Positions 1 to 9,673 of a stretch of DNA of 38,882 nucleotides are shown piece by piece. Both the position numbers and the translations under genes were made by a program. The DNA comes from Haematospirillum sp. H1815 (lineage in GTDB: Bacteria; Pseudomonadota; Alphaproteobacteria; Rhodospirillales; Rhodospirillaceae), in the NCBI RefSeq assembly GCF_012102705.1, contig NZ_JAAVTA010000013.1:1-38882 (forward strand), in the 5' to 3' direction. Positions within the stretch are counted from its first letter, which is position 1; each line of letters opens with the position of its first letter. The notes below the pieces were generated by a model. That model worked only from the letters and a program-made list of their open reading frames with translations. It was not told the DNA's origin and searched no databases.

Positions 1-127
1 ACTCTGAAAAACAGCACCGACAATCAAAAAACCAGAAATTCCAGTCCCTCAACGTCGGGACGCACCTTCTAAGCCCCAAATCAAAAACCGTCAATACAAT
101 TCATTAAACTAAGATCAAAAAAATGCA

Positions 128-1549
128 TCATCCCCCAAGAAAGACGGGTTCACAGCTTTGGCCCTGTAATTTCAAACAAAGTTCCTCAGCCTTCTGGCGA
201 TCAGGGAGAGGACCCGCATTCAAACGAAAAAGAACCTTGTTATCCTGCGTTGTTATGCGGGTAACCTTAGGCTGAAGGGCTGAGACATCAGGATGTTTCC
301 GCTTGATCTCCTCCCATCCCATACGGGCCTGGGCTTCACTCTCATACGAAGACAGAAGCACGGCAACCACCCCCCCGGAACCCGCAGCATTGCTGGCTGA
401 CGCATCAGGCTGTTGTGGATCAGACGGACTTGGAACAACTTGAAGTGGCCCCCGCCCGCTTTGCAGGGTTGCTGCCGGGTTTGCGACAGAGGCTGTCGGG
501 AATGGCGGAGGCTCATTCGGTTTGCTCGTTGTATCCGGTGCTGGCGCGGCAGGTGCTGGTGTTGGTTTTCCGCCACTCTGGCCAGAACGCTCTATGGCCT
601 GTCTTTCCAACATATATTCTTCTTCGTTAATCAGGGCCCCCTTCTTCCAGCCATCCAGACGGGCGAGAGCCGCTGTAACCTCTTCCGTATTGGAGGGCCA
701 CCGGGGCGAATCACGCCTTAAACGAGGATCGGAAGGCATGATGCCATCTAGGATAGCTTTTCGTTCGATTTCATGCTGACTGACAGTCATGCCCCGCCCC
801 TCAACTGCATCACGCAATGCACGAAGCCGACTGGTGACCTGCGATTCATCTGGCGGGGTTTTTTCCAAGCCAATGGCGGGGGGACGCGGCGCTGTCAATG
901 GAGTCAACAAACCAATGTTGGCGTTACGGCGAGCACCCCACTCCGTTTCCGTCACCAATCCCAGTTCAAGAAGGCGGGTCATCAATGCAAATCTCTGTGC
1001 AATCGCTTCCAGCTCTGCCCCCGTTTCTCCTCCCGACGGAAGTGAAGGCGCAGATTGCTTGGGTGGCTGGGCTTGGGCTTTGCTGTCAGAGGGAGGAGCC
1101 GACGGACGACCTATTCCGGCACTTTCCAAGAGACGCAAGTTTTCGCGGGCAACCTCGACGATGGGACGTGGCTGCAAGGATCCCCACAAGGACCCGGCTA
1201 CATACCCCCTGGGATTACGCTGTAGAAGCTCGCGGTAATAGGTTATAGCCTGCTGGGGCCTGTTGGTTGTCTGGTAAAGGGTTGCCGCAGCAAGCAGCAA
1301 GAGCGGATCCCGCTCCACCCCGGCCATTGTGGTCTTGTCAGCAGACAATGCGGCACGGATAGCCCATTCCGCCTCACCGTAATCACCCCGGGCCATGGCC
1401 GCCAGTGCCGCATTAACCTGGGATTTTGCACCAGGGGCCAGAAACCGGTTTACGCCGTCCGGGCCGTCAAGAAGCGGGCCACACCCCGCTAATTGCAGGG
1501 CAAGCAGCATAACAAGCGCCGGTACACGTAATGCCAAGAACCGTTCCAC
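128..1549 (-). CDS. TPR and SPOR-domain lipoprotein, probable cell-envelope protein
   Basis: This is a predicted lipoprotein of 473 residues. A short hydrophobic signal ends in the lipobox LAGC with the lipid-carrying cysteine at residue 23. Residues about 44-144 are helical and TPR-like (stress on small residues, then TLYQTTNRPQQAITYYRELL). Three short helical units follow at about 181-209, 237-269 and 290-321 that resemble SHOCT modules. A proline/alanine-rich linker leads to a C-terminal SPOR domain at about 393-472. SPOR domains bind septal peptidoglycan stripped of stem peptides, so a role in envelope or division biology is inferred. The GTG start at 1549 was chosen because a purine-rich AGGGGGG lies 7 bases before it; the TTG at 1567 and GTG at 1555 have no well-placed ribosome site. 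A specific name is not possible. Family call confident, function uncertain. Confidence 0.78.
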   Translation of the reverse strand: MERFLALRVPALVMLLALQLAGCGPLLDGPDGVNRFLAPGAKSQVNAALAAMARGDYGEAEWAIRAALSADKTTMAGVERDPLLLLAAATLYQTTNRPQQAITYYRELLQRNPRGYVAGSLWGSLQPRPIVEVARENLRLLESAGIGRPSAPPSDSKAQAQPPKQSAPSLPSGGETGAELEAIAQRFALMTRLLELGLVTETEWGARRNANIGLLTPLTAPRPPAIGLEKTPPDESQVTSRLRALRDAVEGRGMTVSQHEIERKAILDGIMPSDPRLRRDSPRWPSNTEEVTAALARLDGWKKGALINEEEYMLERQAIERSGQSGGKPTPAPAAPAPDTTSKPNEPPPFPTASVANPAATLQSGRGPLQVVPSPSDPQQPDASASNAAGSGGVVAVLLSSYESEAQARMGWEEIKRKHPDVSALQPKVTRITTQDNKVLFRLNAGPLPDRQKAEELCLKLQGQSCEPVFLGG

Positions 1550-1669
1550 GGGCACGCCCCCCTGCAAGCGGAGACCCGATCACAGGAAACCTCCTGCAAA
1601 CCCGGGCTTTCACAAAGCGCATTCTGTCAGCCTAGCATGCAAGGGTAAAGGGAGGGTGAACGTACAGCC

Positions 1670-1888
1670 CTATTCCTTGTCCTGCGTTTCCTTTGCAAGA
1701 TCTCCGGACGGCGGGGTTTCCCTCAGGTGACCGTCCAGATACCTGTCATGGCGTTCCATCGCTGCCCGTACGGAATCACGCACGGCCCTTGCCTGCCCGT
1801 GCACGGCACGGTTGGCTTTAGATTCTTTGTCTTTGTCAGCCCTTTGCTTCTGCTTGCGGGCTTTTCTGAGGTTGATGATCTCGGACAC
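1670..1888 (-). CDS. DUF4169 family small basic protein
   Basis: This 72-residue protein begins VSEIINLRKARKQ, the typical opening of the DUF4169 family found in alphaproteobacteria. It is almost entirely charged (many Lys, Arg, Glu, Gln) and probably one long helix, with no membrane segment. The function of the family is unknown. The GTG start at 1888 is supported by a very strong ribosome site (AAGGAGGAGG, about 4-5 bases upstream); the open frame extends to 2035 but the extra residues are not family-like. It lies 120 bases upstream of the SPOR lipoprotein gene on the same strand and may share its transcript. Confidence 0.8.
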   Translation of the reverse strand: MSEIINLRKARKQKQRADKDKESKANRAVHGQARAVRDSVRAAMERHDRYLDGHLRETPPSGDLAKETQDKE

Positions 1889-2046
1889 AAAACCTCCTCC
1901 TTGTCCCCTGCCCGGCATAGCCACAGATCTTACAGAACTCATTGACAACAAGGTTGCTGCAAGGCAACGCGGTATCGTTGCCTGTGATGGAAAATAATAG
2001 CACACATCACGAACGAGTGCCGTGACAAGCACCATAACCCCCGATC

Positions 2047-2065
2047 ACTATGCCCGGAGCATAGT
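2047..2065. promoter_or_regulatory. Inverted repeat upstream of DUF4169 gene
   Basis: The 19-base sequence ACTATGCCCGGAGCATAGT is a perfect 7-bp inverted repeat around CCGGA. A TATACT hexamer on the minus strand (2071-2066) sits directly beside it. I found no -35 element at the right distance, so promoter function is not established. The position upstream of the DUF4169 gene fits an operator. Confidence 0.35.
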
Positions 2066-2105
2066 AGTATAGTGTCTGCACATATCCCGGACCGCCATTG
2101 TCAAG

Positions 2106-2140
2106 AGAAAGCCGGGAATCACGTGAAATCTCGGCTTTCT
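2106..2140. terminator. Stem-loop terminator of putA
   Basis: AGAAAGCCG at 2106-2114 pairs with CGGCTTTCT at 2132-2140, extended by three more pairs (one G-T) to a 12-bp stem with an 11-base loop. It starts 14 bases after the putA stop codon. On the minus strand the stem runs into a T-rich TTTCTCTTG. Confidence 0.6.
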
Positions 2141-2153
2141 TCGTCATTCAGGC

Positions 2154-5100
2154 TCAGAACGCGGCATCACCAAGCATCATCAGCAGGGTGTTACCGCCCG
2201 CTGCTGTAATATCCACGGTCAGGGTTCGCTCACAGCAGAACCGCATGACAAGCCCCGGCCCGGCACCGTCATCAACAACAGGAACAACGGCTCCGTCACG
2301 GGCTGCCACAACACGGGCAACCTGATCCAGAAGACCTCTGCCCCCCGAGACACCAACAGCCCCCACATCATGCAGATCGGCCAAGGCAGCAAGCGAATCC
2401 AGAGGCGTTGCCACCACAAGCTCCAGCCCGGCCGCTTGCGGCACAATGCACCGCACAGCCGCAGCCAAGGAGGGATGCACAACCATGACAACAGGATTCC
2501 CGGCACCATACGCTGCTGCAACCATGGCAAGCCCCTGCTCCAGGGATGCATCCTGGTCCATGAACAGAACGACAGGGCCACGACCAGCTAGATACAGGTC
2601 ATTGGTCTCACCGGTCGGGCCAGGCATGCGAACCGGTCCCGACAGAAGGGCACGCACCTGCAAGATAACCTGATGCAAAATCTCAGCATAAGCTGATAAT
2701 GATGCCAATGGTTTGGCGGCCCCACAATCACGCTCCAGCAGAGCCAGAATCTGTGCGCCCTGATGCTGCAGCGTGGAAACCATTCTTTCCAGAACAGCCA
2801 CACGCTTGTCGAGGGACGTAAACTCCGGCCTGGAAGCGGATCCTTCTCGCATAGCCACAGCCATAGCACGCACAATCGCTGATGCCGGAGCCTGGACTTC
2901 CGACATCGGTGCCGGCACGGAAACTGGGGCAGCACGTGTCGCAACCGTTGCAGGACTATCGGCTGTCAGAGCTGAAGCCGGGAACGGATACGACCGGGCA
3001 AAGCGCGGCAGATAATATGGGCCACCCGCCTTGGGACCGGTTCCTGACAAGCCCTCTCCGCCAAAAGGCTGGACACCAACGACAGCTCCGGTCATTGAGC
3101 GGTTGACATACAGATTCCCGACCCTTGAATTCCGGAATACATGCTGCGCCCGGGACTCAATCCGGGTGTGTACACCCATTGTCAACCCGTACCCGGTATC
3201 CCGGATATCGGCAAGAACACGATCCAGATCCGCAGCCTTGTAACGAATCACATGGAGGATCGGGCCAAAAACTTCCCGCGACAGTTCACGTATGCTTTCA
3301 ATCTCGAACAGCCGCGGCGCAAAAAATACACCATGATCTGTACCGGCAGCCAGCGGACAAAGAGTAGCTGTGTGCCCTGCCGCTTCAAGCGCGCGCGCAT
3401 GCTGTTCAAGAACAGAGCGGGCCTCCTCGTCAATAACAGGACCAACATCGGTATCGATCCGCCCCGGATGACCAACCCGGACAGCACTCATGGCGCCACG
3501 CAGCATGGCGAGAACGGTATCGGCGACATCATCCTGGATATACAGAACCCGCAAAGCCGAACACCTCTGGCCAGCCGACCCAAACGCAGAGAGCAGAACG
3601 TCACGGACAACCTGTTCCGGCAAGGCCGAACTATCCACGATCATGGCATTCAGGCCACCTGTTTCCGCAATCAAGGGCACCGGGCCAACGCCACGGGCAG
3701 CAAGAGAACGGGCAATCAGTCGTGCCACATCGGATGAACCTGTAAAGGCGACACCAGCAATATCGGGATCAGAGACCAAGGCCGCACCAACTGTTTCACC
3801 GCGACCGGGCAACAGAGACAGGCTATCGACCGGAACACCGGCTTCATGCAACAAGCGCACAACCTGAAAGGCTACAAGCGGCGTCTGCTCAGCTGGCTTG
3901 GCAACAACCGTATTACCGGCAACCAAAGCTGCCGAGACCTGACCGGTAAAAATAGCCAAGGGAAAATTCCAAGGGCTGATGCATAGAAACACACCACGCC
4001 CGGTCAGCGCATGATCATCTGCCAAACGTAATGCTTCCGCTGCGTAATAGCGCAGGAAGTCAACGGCCTCACGAACCTCGGACACAGCATCAGGCAATGT
4101 CTTGCCTGCCTCACGGATGCACAGCGTCATCAGCAAGGCCATATTCTGTTCCATCAGGCCAGCCGCACGCCGCAAAATAGCGGCACGCTCAGCAACCGGT
4201 TGCTGGCTCCAGGCTGCAAATGAAGCCTTGGCCTTTCCCAATGCGTCGCGAATATCCTGATCCCCGGCATCACGGACGGTGCCAACAACATGCTGGCGAT
4301 CAGCAGGCGAATGGACCGGGCATGGCGTTCCGTTCCGGACCTCACCCCCAACAAGGGGACCTGCCGCAACTATTGTCGCAGCCTGTGCTTTCATGGCCTC
4401 GGCAAGACCTGATAGCACCCGGCTGTCTGACAGATCCATCCCCGATGCATTGATCCGTCCGGAACCGTACAAATCACGCGGCAATGGAATGCCGGGATGC
4501 CGGCGCACCGCCACAGAACGCAGGGCATCAACAGGGTTGGCAATAATGGCAGAAACCGGGATACGCTCGTCGACCAACCGGTTGACAAACGATGTATTCG
4601 CACCATTTTCCAGCAGCCGCCGGACCAAGTACGACAGCAGCTCGGCATGACTGCCGACAGGCGCATAGATCCGACACGGAATACCCAGCTTGTCAGCCGG
4701 AACAATCTCCTCGTACAGCTCTTCGCCCATACCATGCAGACGCTGGAACTCAAAAGGACGACCGGCCGCCATTTCAAGAACAGCTGCCATGGTCTGTGCA
4801 TTATGGGTGGCAAACTGCGGGAAGAAGAGATCGCCATACCCGAACAGGGCACGGGCACAGGCAAGATAAGAAACATCGGTCGTCACCTTGCGGGTATAGA
4901 CCGGATAGTCCGCAAGCCCCGTCTCCTGAGCGCGTTTGATCTCCGTATCCCAGTACGCTCCCTTGACCAAGCGAATGTTCATGCGCCGCCCCACGGCACG
5001 CACCATGTCGGCCAGAATTTCCAGGGTCACACGCGTCCTTTTCTGATAGGCCTGCACCGCAAGCCCGAACCCTGTCCACCCATCCAGGGATGGATCGCTG

Positions 5101-6044
5101 TAAACACGCTGGATAATTTCCAGGGACAACTCCAGACGATCTGCTTCCTCGGCATCAATGCAGAAACCAATATCGTATTGACGCGCCAGCCGGGCCAGGG
5201 TCAGGGTACGACCGGCCAGAATTTCCAGCATATCGGCCCGTTTTGCTGCCTCGTAACGCGGGTGCAAAGCCGAAAGTTTGACAGAAATACCGGGGCCGGC
5301 CAGAACACCACGCCCGTTGGACGTTTGGCCAATGGCATGTATCGCCTGCTCATAGGCCACAAAATATGCCCGGGCATCGCTTTCCGTCCGCGCAGACTCC
5401 CCAAGCATGTCAAAAGAATAACGATAGCCCCGTCGTTCCTGTGCGGCACCACGCTTTCTAGCTTCCCCTATGCTGCGCCCCAGCACGAACTGGCGCCCCA
5501 TCATCTTCATGGCCTGACGCAGGGCCTGACGAATAACCGGCTGCCCCAGACGCGCGACCAAGGAACGCACAATGTGCATTCCATCCGTACCCGGCAAATC
5601 AGACGGCTGCAAGATACGACCGGTCACCATCAGACCAAGAGTCGCCGCATTGACAAACAACGAGCGACTGTTGCCAAAATGCCGGTCCCAGTCTGTTCCA
5701 CACAACCGATCCTGAACCAGGGCATCGACCGTCAACGGATCGGGAATGCGCAGCAAAGCCTCTGCCAGGCACATCAGGGTCAAACCCTCACGGGTTGACA
5801 GGTCATACTCGTGCATGAAGGCGTCAACACCACCCTTGGCAACCCGATGGCTACGGACAGCAGACACCATACGCGTGGCCATGGCATCAATACGATCCTG
5901 TTCCTCGCGGGAACAGGCCGCTGCCTCTATAAGCTCGACGACCAGTTCATCCTCGTCCCGGCGATACTGACCGGCCAAACGATCACACCAAGCGGGAAAA
6001 TCCGGGGACTCAGGTGGAAAGACCAGCGGAAACTGTGCCGGCAT
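2154..6044 (-). CDS. putA: Bifunctional proline dehydrogenase / pyrroline-5-carboxylate dehydrogenase PutA
   Basis: PutA oxidises proline to glutamate in two steps, passing electrons to ubiquinone (FAD site) and NAD+. The 1296-residue protein has a helical arm, a proline dehydrogenase barrel at about 190-500 (SVKLSALHPRY at 254-264, RLVKGAYWDTEIKRA at 358-372) and an aldehyde dehydrogenase domain at about 560-1015. The catalytic cysteine is C828 (FGSAGQRCSA) and the general base E794 (LIAETGG). An extra C-terminal region of about 250 residues ends in the TAAGGN motif of long (type B) PutA proteins. The N-terminus lacks the ribbon-helix-helix domain of E. coli PutA, so it should not repress its own gene. 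A GGGAGAG ribosome site lies about 7 bases before the ATG. No proline permease or putR-type regulator is adjacent. Confidence 0.97.
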   Translation of the reverse strand: MPAQFPLVFPPESPDFPAWCDRLAGQYRRDEDELVVELIEAAACSREEQDRIDAMATRMVSAVRSHRVAKGGVDAFMHEYDLSTREGLTLMCLAEALLRIPDPLTVDALVQDRLCGTDWDRHFGNSRSLFVNAATLGLMVTGRILQPSDLPGTDGMHIVRSLVARLGQPVIRQALRQAMKMMGRQFVLGRSIGEARKRGAAQERRGYRYSFDMLGESARTESDARAYFVAYEQAIHAIGQTSNGRGVLAGPGISVKLSALHPRYEAAKRADMLEILAGRTLTLARLARQYDIGFCIDAEEADRLELSLEIIQRVYSDPSLDGWTGFGLAVQAYQKRTRVTLEILADMVRAVGRRMNIRLVKGAYWDTEIKRAQETGLADYPVYTRKVTTDVSYLACARALFGYGDLFFPQFATHNAQTMAAVLEMAAGRPFEFQRLHGMGEELYEEIVPADKLGIPCRIYAPVGSHAELLSYLVRRLLENGANTSFVNRLVDERIPVSAIIANPVDALRSVAVRRHPGIPLPRDLYGSGRINASGMDLSDSRVLSGLAEAMKAQAATIVAAGPLVGGEVRNGTPCPVHSPADRQHVVGTVRDAGDQDIRDALGKAKASFAAWSQQPVAERAAILRRAAGLMEQNMALLMTLCIREAGKTLPDAVSEVREAVDFLRYYAAEALRLADDHALTGRGVFLCISPWNFPLAIFTGQVSAALVAGNTVVAKPAEQTPLVAFQVVRLLHEAGVPVDSLSLLPGRGETVGAALVSDPDIAGVAFTGSSDVARLIARSLAARGVGPVPLIAETGGLNAMIVDSSALPEQVVRDVLLSAFGSAGQRCSALRVLYIQDDVADTVLAMLRGAMSAVRVGHPGRIDTDVGPVIDEEARSVLEQHARALEAAGHTATLCPLAAGTDHGVFFAPRLFEIESIRELSREVFGPILHVIRYKAADLDRVLADIRDTGYGLTMGVHTRIESRAQHVFRNSRVGNLYVNRSMTGAVVGVQPFGGEGLSGTGPKAGGPYYLPRFARSYPFPASALTADSPATVATRAAPVSVPAPMSEVQAPASAIVRAMAVAMREGSASRPEFTSLDKRVAVLERMVSTLQHQGAQILALLERDCGAAKPLASLSAYAEILHQVILQVRALLSGPVRMPGPTGETNDLYLAGRGPVVLFMDQDASLEQGLAMVAAAYGAGNPVVMVVHPSLAAAVRCIVPQAAGLELVVATPLDSLAALADLHDVGAVGVSGGRGLLDQVARVVAARDGAVVPVVDDGAGPGLVMRFCCERTLTVDITAAGGNTLLMMLGDAAF

Positions 6045-6309
6045 ACAATCACTCTCCCATATATATCATTCTGATTATGCGAACGGACCACCGCGCTTCA
6101 GGCACTATAAACGGTCAGAAACTGTCCGCTCCGGCTTTGATATCTGCTTTTCTTTGATGACAGGAAAGGAAATATTCTACTGTTCAATACAGAAAGCTGC
6201 CGTTTCATATACACCATAAGCCCAGATACACAATTCCCACTCGTTGTATCATCCCATGACGCAATGGGTACAGACTTGGTAACACCACAACCGACATCCG
6301 GAACACCAC

Positions 6310-7194
6310 ATGATGCACCCCATGACCTTTCGTTTCTTTCTCGGCCTTGACGGCGGCGGATCCCTCTGCCGAGCCCGTCTGACAGATCAGAACGGCACCA
6401 TTATCGGAGAAGCGGAATCCGGGTCATGCAACATCCGGCTGGGCACAGAAACAGCGTGGGCATCAATTAATACCGCCATTGATCTGTGTTTGAGGAAAGC
6501 CGGGCTGGATGAAGCCAAAGATCGGCAAAACATTCGTGCCGTATTTGGACTGGCCGGATTTGCCCAGACAGACGATCCCGCATTCCTCTCTCACACCCAT
6601 GGGCTGGGATCACTGACCGTAACGTCTGACGCGCATATTGCTTGTACGGGTGCCTTTGGAGAAACGGATGGCGCTATCCTGATTCTGGGAACCGGATCGG
6701 CCGGATATGGCCGTGTCAATGGACGGGAAGTGTCTGTCGGCGGCTGGGGCTTTGAGGTGTCCGATCACGGCTCGGGCAGCTGGATAGGACGCAAGGCCGT
6801 AGAGTACGCCCTGCTGGCGCTGGACGGCTTATGGGAAAAAACACTCCTGACCGGGATGATCATGAAGCCCTTCAACTATGATCCGAAAGCTGTTGTATCC
6901 TGGACGTCAACAGCCCGACCGAAAGACTACGCCAATTTTGCTCCGACGGTGTTTGATGCAGAAAAGCGCCAGGACACAACGGCACGCATGATTATCGATG
7001 CCGCAGCCCGCGATGCCTCGGCTATGATACACCGACTTGTCGAACTGGGCGCTCCGTCCGTTTGCCTGAGCGGTGGGCTGGCCGCCCGGCTGAAGTCTTT
7101 TCTGGCTCCTCAAGCCAAGAGCTTTCTGTGCGCCCCCTTGGCAGATCCTCTGGCAGGAGCCATTCTTCTGGCCCGCAGGGTTACGGAAGGATAA
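6310..7194 (+). CDS. BadF/BadG/BcrA/BcrD-type ATPase, glucosamine or N-acetylglucosamine kinase
   Basis: This 294-residue protein has the actin-like ATPase fold of sugar kinases. The phosphate-binding loop LDGGGS is at residues 13-18, the probable catalytic aspartate is D107 (TSDAHIACTGA), and ILGTGS at 125-130 is the second phosphate motif. GGWGFEVSDHGSGSWIG and the late LSGGLAARL adenosine motif match the GspK-like glucosamine kinases. The expected reaction is ATP-dependent phosphorylation of an amino sugar in recycling or chitin use. It is divergent from putA across 265 bases. The ribosome site is weak, and ATGs at 6310, 6313 and 6322 are all possible starts. No transporter or nag gene is adjacent, so the sugar is inferred from family only. 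Confidence 0.83.
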   Translation: MMHPMTFRFFLGLDGGGSLCRARLTDQNGTIIGEAESGSCNIRLGTETAWASINTAIDLCLRKAGLDEAKDRQNIRAVFGLAGFAQTDDPAFLSHTHGLGSLTVTSDAHIACTGAFGETDGAILILGTGSAGYGRVNGREVSVGGWGFEVSDHGSGSWIGRKAVEYALLALDGLWEKTLLTGMIMKPFNYDPKAVVSWTSTARPKDYANFAPTVFDAEKRQDTTARMIIDAAARDASAMIHRLVELGAPSVCLSGGLAARLKSFLAPQAKSFLCAPLADPLAGAILLARRVTEG

Positions 7195-7243
7195 CGTGAG
7201 CCACTACACGCCTGTGGCACAGGGCAATGCTCAAATCATGCAA

Positions 7244-7290
7244 AATGCCCACGCCCACTGGTCCATAAACCAGAAAAAAGCGTGGGCATT
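7244..7290. terminator. Long two-tier hairpin between convergent genes
   Basis: AATGCCCACGC (7244-7254) pairs perfectly with GCGTGGGCATT (7280-7290). Inside the 25-base loop a second stem, CTGGT (7258-7262) with ACCAG (7269-7273), can form. It sits between the stop codons of the sugar kinase and ettA. Neither strand has a clear T-run, so a bidirectional terminator is inferred from position and stability. Confidence 0.5.
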
Positions 7291-7328
7291 GCCGAAAACG
7301 CCATAACAACTATGGCATATACACCTGA

Positions 7329-9008
7329 TCAGCGGTGCACAGGCTTGTAACGGATACGATGCGGCTGATCGGCATCCGCACCAAGGCGACGCTTCTTGTC
7401 CGCTTCGTAATCAGCAAAATTCCCCTCGAACCATTCAACGTGGCTGTCACCCTCAAAGGCCAAGATATGCGTTGCAATACGATCCAGGAACCAGCGATCG
7501 TGCGAGATCACGACAGCACAGCCAGGGAAGTCCAGCAGGGCATCTTCCAGGGCGCGGAGCGTATCAATATCCAGATCGTTGGTGGGTTCGTCCAGCAGCA
7601 GGACGTTCGCGCCAGACTTCAGCATTTTGGCCAGGTGAACACGGTTACGTTCCCCGCCCGACAGTTGCCCCAGCTTCTTTTGCTGGTCACCGCCACGGAA
7701 GTTGAATGACCCGACATAGGCGCGAGACTGGATCTTGCGCTTGCCAAGATCAATTTCATCGTGACCGCCGGAAATTTCCTCCCACACCGTTTTGCTGTCA
7801 TCCAGCGCATCACGGCTTTGGTCGACATAACCCAGCTTGACGGTCTCACCAACACGAATGCTGCCACCGTCCGGCTGTTCCTGACCGGTTAACATGCGGA
7901 ACAGGGTTGTCTTGCCGGCACCGTTTGGACCGATCACACCAACAATCCCACCCGGAGGAAGCCGGAAAGACAGGTTATCAATCAACAACCGGTCACCAAA
8001 GGATTTGGTCAGTCCATCTGCCTCGATCACAACACCACCCAGACGCTCCGGTGTGGGAATAACAATCTGGGCTGTTCCGGGCTGGCGGTCCGCCGATTTG
8101 GCTACCAGGTCATCAAAAGCTGTAATACGGGCTTTCTGCTTGGCCTGACGCCCCTTGGGGTTGGAGCGTATCCACTCCAGCTCTTGGGAAATGGTGCGCT
8201 GACGGGCATCTTCCTCGCGCTGTTCCTGCTCCAGACGCTTTTGCTTCTGCTCCAGCCAGGAAGAATAGTTGCCCTCATAGGGAATACCCTTGCCGCGATC
8301 CAGCTCTAGGATCCAGCCGGTCACATTGTCCAAGAAGTAGCGGTCGTGGGTAACGGCAACAACCGTCCCCTCGTACTCCTCCAGGAAACGCTCCAGCCAC
8401 CAGACAGACTCTGCATCAAGATGGTTGGTCGGCTCATCGAGCAACAGCATGTCCGGCCGGGACAACAACAGGCGCGCCAAGGCAACGCGTCGCTTCTCAC
8501 CGCCGGACAAGGTCCCGACAGGAGCATCCCCTTCCGGACAGCGCAGGGCATCCATCGCAATATCAACCTTGCGCTCGACATCCCAGCCATCACAGGCATC
8601 AATCTTTTCCTGCAATTCAGCCTGTTCCGTCAAAAGGGCGTTCATAGCCTCATCGTCTTCGACCTCGGCAAACTTTGCTGAAACATCATCAAAGCGCTGA
8701 CGCCACGTGTAGACTTCCCCCAGCCCTTCCATAACATTCTCAAGAACGGTCTTGGTATTATCAAGCTGGGGTTCCTGCGGCAGATACCCGACACGCACAC
8801 CATCTGCCGCGCGCGCCTCACCGCTGAATTCCTGATCGATACCGGCCATGATGCGCATCAGGGTCGACTTGCCGGCACCGTTGTATCCCAGAACACCGAT
8901 CTTGGCCCCGGGCAGGAAGGATAGATAGACCCCCTCCACCACTTTGCGCCCGCCCGGATAAACCTTGGTCAGGTCACGCATGGTATAGATGTATTGATAG
9001 GCGGCCAT
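7329..9008 (-). CDS. ettA: Energy-dependent translational throttle protein EttA (ABC-F)
   Basis: EttA is a soluble ABC-F ATPase that binds the ribosomal E site and gates the first elongation step according to the ATP/ADP ratio. The 559 residues carry two ABC cassettes: Walker [10 protein letters not shown] at 41-49 with signature LSGGEKRR and [11 protein letters not shown], then GPNGAGKTT with LSGGERNR and [11 protein letters not shown]. The arm insertion in cassette 1 and the linker motif around [10 protein letters not shown] match EttA rather than Uup or ABCF2 types, and length is normal (about 555). There are no membrane segments. A GGAGG ribosome site lies 5 bases before the ATG. The long leader contains a hairpin at 9040-9066. 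Confidence 0.95.
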   Translation of the reverse strand: MAAYQYIYTMRDLTKVYPGGRKVVEGVYLSFLPGAKIGVLGYNGAGKSTLMRIMAGIDQEFSGEARAADGVRVGYLPQEPQLDNTKTVLENVMEGLGEVYTWRQRFDDVSAKFAEVEDDEAMNALLTEQAELQEKIDACDGWDVERKVDIAMDALRCPEGDAPVGTLSGGEKRRVALARLLLSRPDMLLLDEPTNHLDAESVWWLERFLEEYEGTVVAVTHDRYFLDNVTGWILELDRGKGIPYEGNYSSWLEQKQKRLEQEQREEDARQRTISQELEWIRSNPKGRQAKQKARITAFDDLVAKSADRQPGTAQIVIPTPERLGGVVIEADGLTKSFGDRLLIDNLSFRLPPGGIVGVIGPNGAGKTTLFRMLTGQEQPDGGSIRVGETVKLGYVDQSRDALDDSKTVWEEISGGHDEIDLGKRKIQSRAYVGSFNFRGGDQQKKLGQLSGGERNRVHLAKMLKSGANVLLLDEPTNDLDIDTLRALEDALLDFPGCAVVISHDRWFLDRIATHILAFEGDSHVEWFEGNFADYEADKKRRLGADADQPHRIRYKPVHR

Positions 9009-9039
9009 GTATCCTCCGTTTACGAACTGGCTCGGGAAC

Positions 9040-9066
9040 TCTGTCGTGGGTTTTACCCCACACAGA
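9040..9066. other. Hairpin in the ettA upstream region
   Basis: TCTGT-C-GTGGG (9040-9050) pairs with CCCAC-ACAGA (9057-9066) around a 6-base loop, giving a 10-bp stem with one bulged C. It lies 32 bases upstream of the ettA start codon, likely in the 5' leader. Pairing is read from sequence; a regulatory role is inference. Confidence 0.4.
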
Positions 9067-9274
9067 CAGGAAGGAAAAGACCAGATACCGCTATCAGGCC
9101 ATTCCAGGGCAGATCAACGCCCGAATTGCCATGCCATTGCGTTGCTTCTGCATAATAAACGCTCACAAAAGCACAAAAACACGCCCCTGAGTGCATTTTT
9201 GGACTGGAGAAAAAGGTCACAGAAGGGCAGTGTGCTGCAGATTCTTTACTGGACACACATACTACAGGTGTAAC

Positions 9275-9640
9275 ATGACCCTCCAGGAAGCTGCCCTGAT
9301 GTACGCCGCCCGTGCGGCGGCCTTCTGGGTTCTGTCGTCCCTTGGAATAACTCTTTTCCTCTGTTTTGCCGATACACCAGCCGCAGCTATGTCGGTGGGC
9401 GCTATAATTGCTGCCAGTGGCGCAGCAGCATTGCTGATGCGGGGCCGGAAAGTGGCTGAAACAGGCCCCTTGGAAGGTCCGGTATGGGCCGCAACAGCAC
9501 CACAGGCCCGCCCACCGATAGCCCAGGCCCGTCATGAAGTTCCCCATGCCCTGCTAGCTGCTCATCGCTCCTGCGCACGGTTCTGCGCCGGCCTTGGTGT
9601 TATGCTGTGTGTTGGCAGCCTGATGCTGCAATCCATGTAA
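9275..9640 (+). CDS. Small membrane protein of unknown function
   Basis: This 121-residue protein is not recognised. It has hydrophobic stretches at about 12-32 (AAAFWVLSSLGITLFLCF), 38-55 (SVGAIIAASGAAALLM) and at the extreme C-terminus (GLGVMLCVGSLMLQSM), so two or three membrane passes are likely, with a polar Pro/Ala-rich segment between. The ATG at 9275 was chosen because AGGTG lies 5 bases before it; the frame is open further upstream but that part is low in hydrophobic content and unlike a normal N-terminus. It lies 131 bases upstream of the thiolase gene on the same strand. The reading frame could be spurious, but the membrane pattern argues for a real gene. Confidence 0.55.
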   Translation: MTLQEAALMYAARAAAFWVLSSLGITLFLCFADTPAAAMSVGAIIAASGAAALLMRGRKVAETGPLEGPVWAATAPQARPPIAQARHEVPHALLAAHRSCARFCAGLGVMLCVGSLMLQSM

Positions 9641-9673
9641 GCGGTTCAGGATCACGCGCCATACAAAGGCTGG

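Noticed and set aside
1-127. Possible partial genes at the left edge
   Set aside because: Open frames exist on both strands (plus to 72 and 105; one minus), but none gives a recognisable peptide or ribosome site. The stretch is AT-rich, with no clear terminator for the lipoprotein gene.
2099-2104. TTGACA on the minus strand as a -35 for the DUF4169 gene
   Set aside because: The nearest -10-like TATACT is 27 bases away, too far for a sigma-70 promoter, and the hexamer sits next to the putA terminator stem.
4497-5798. 433-residue plus-strand open frame
   Set aside because: It lies wholly opposite putA, whose motifs fill the other strand. It has no ribosome site or recognisable domain.
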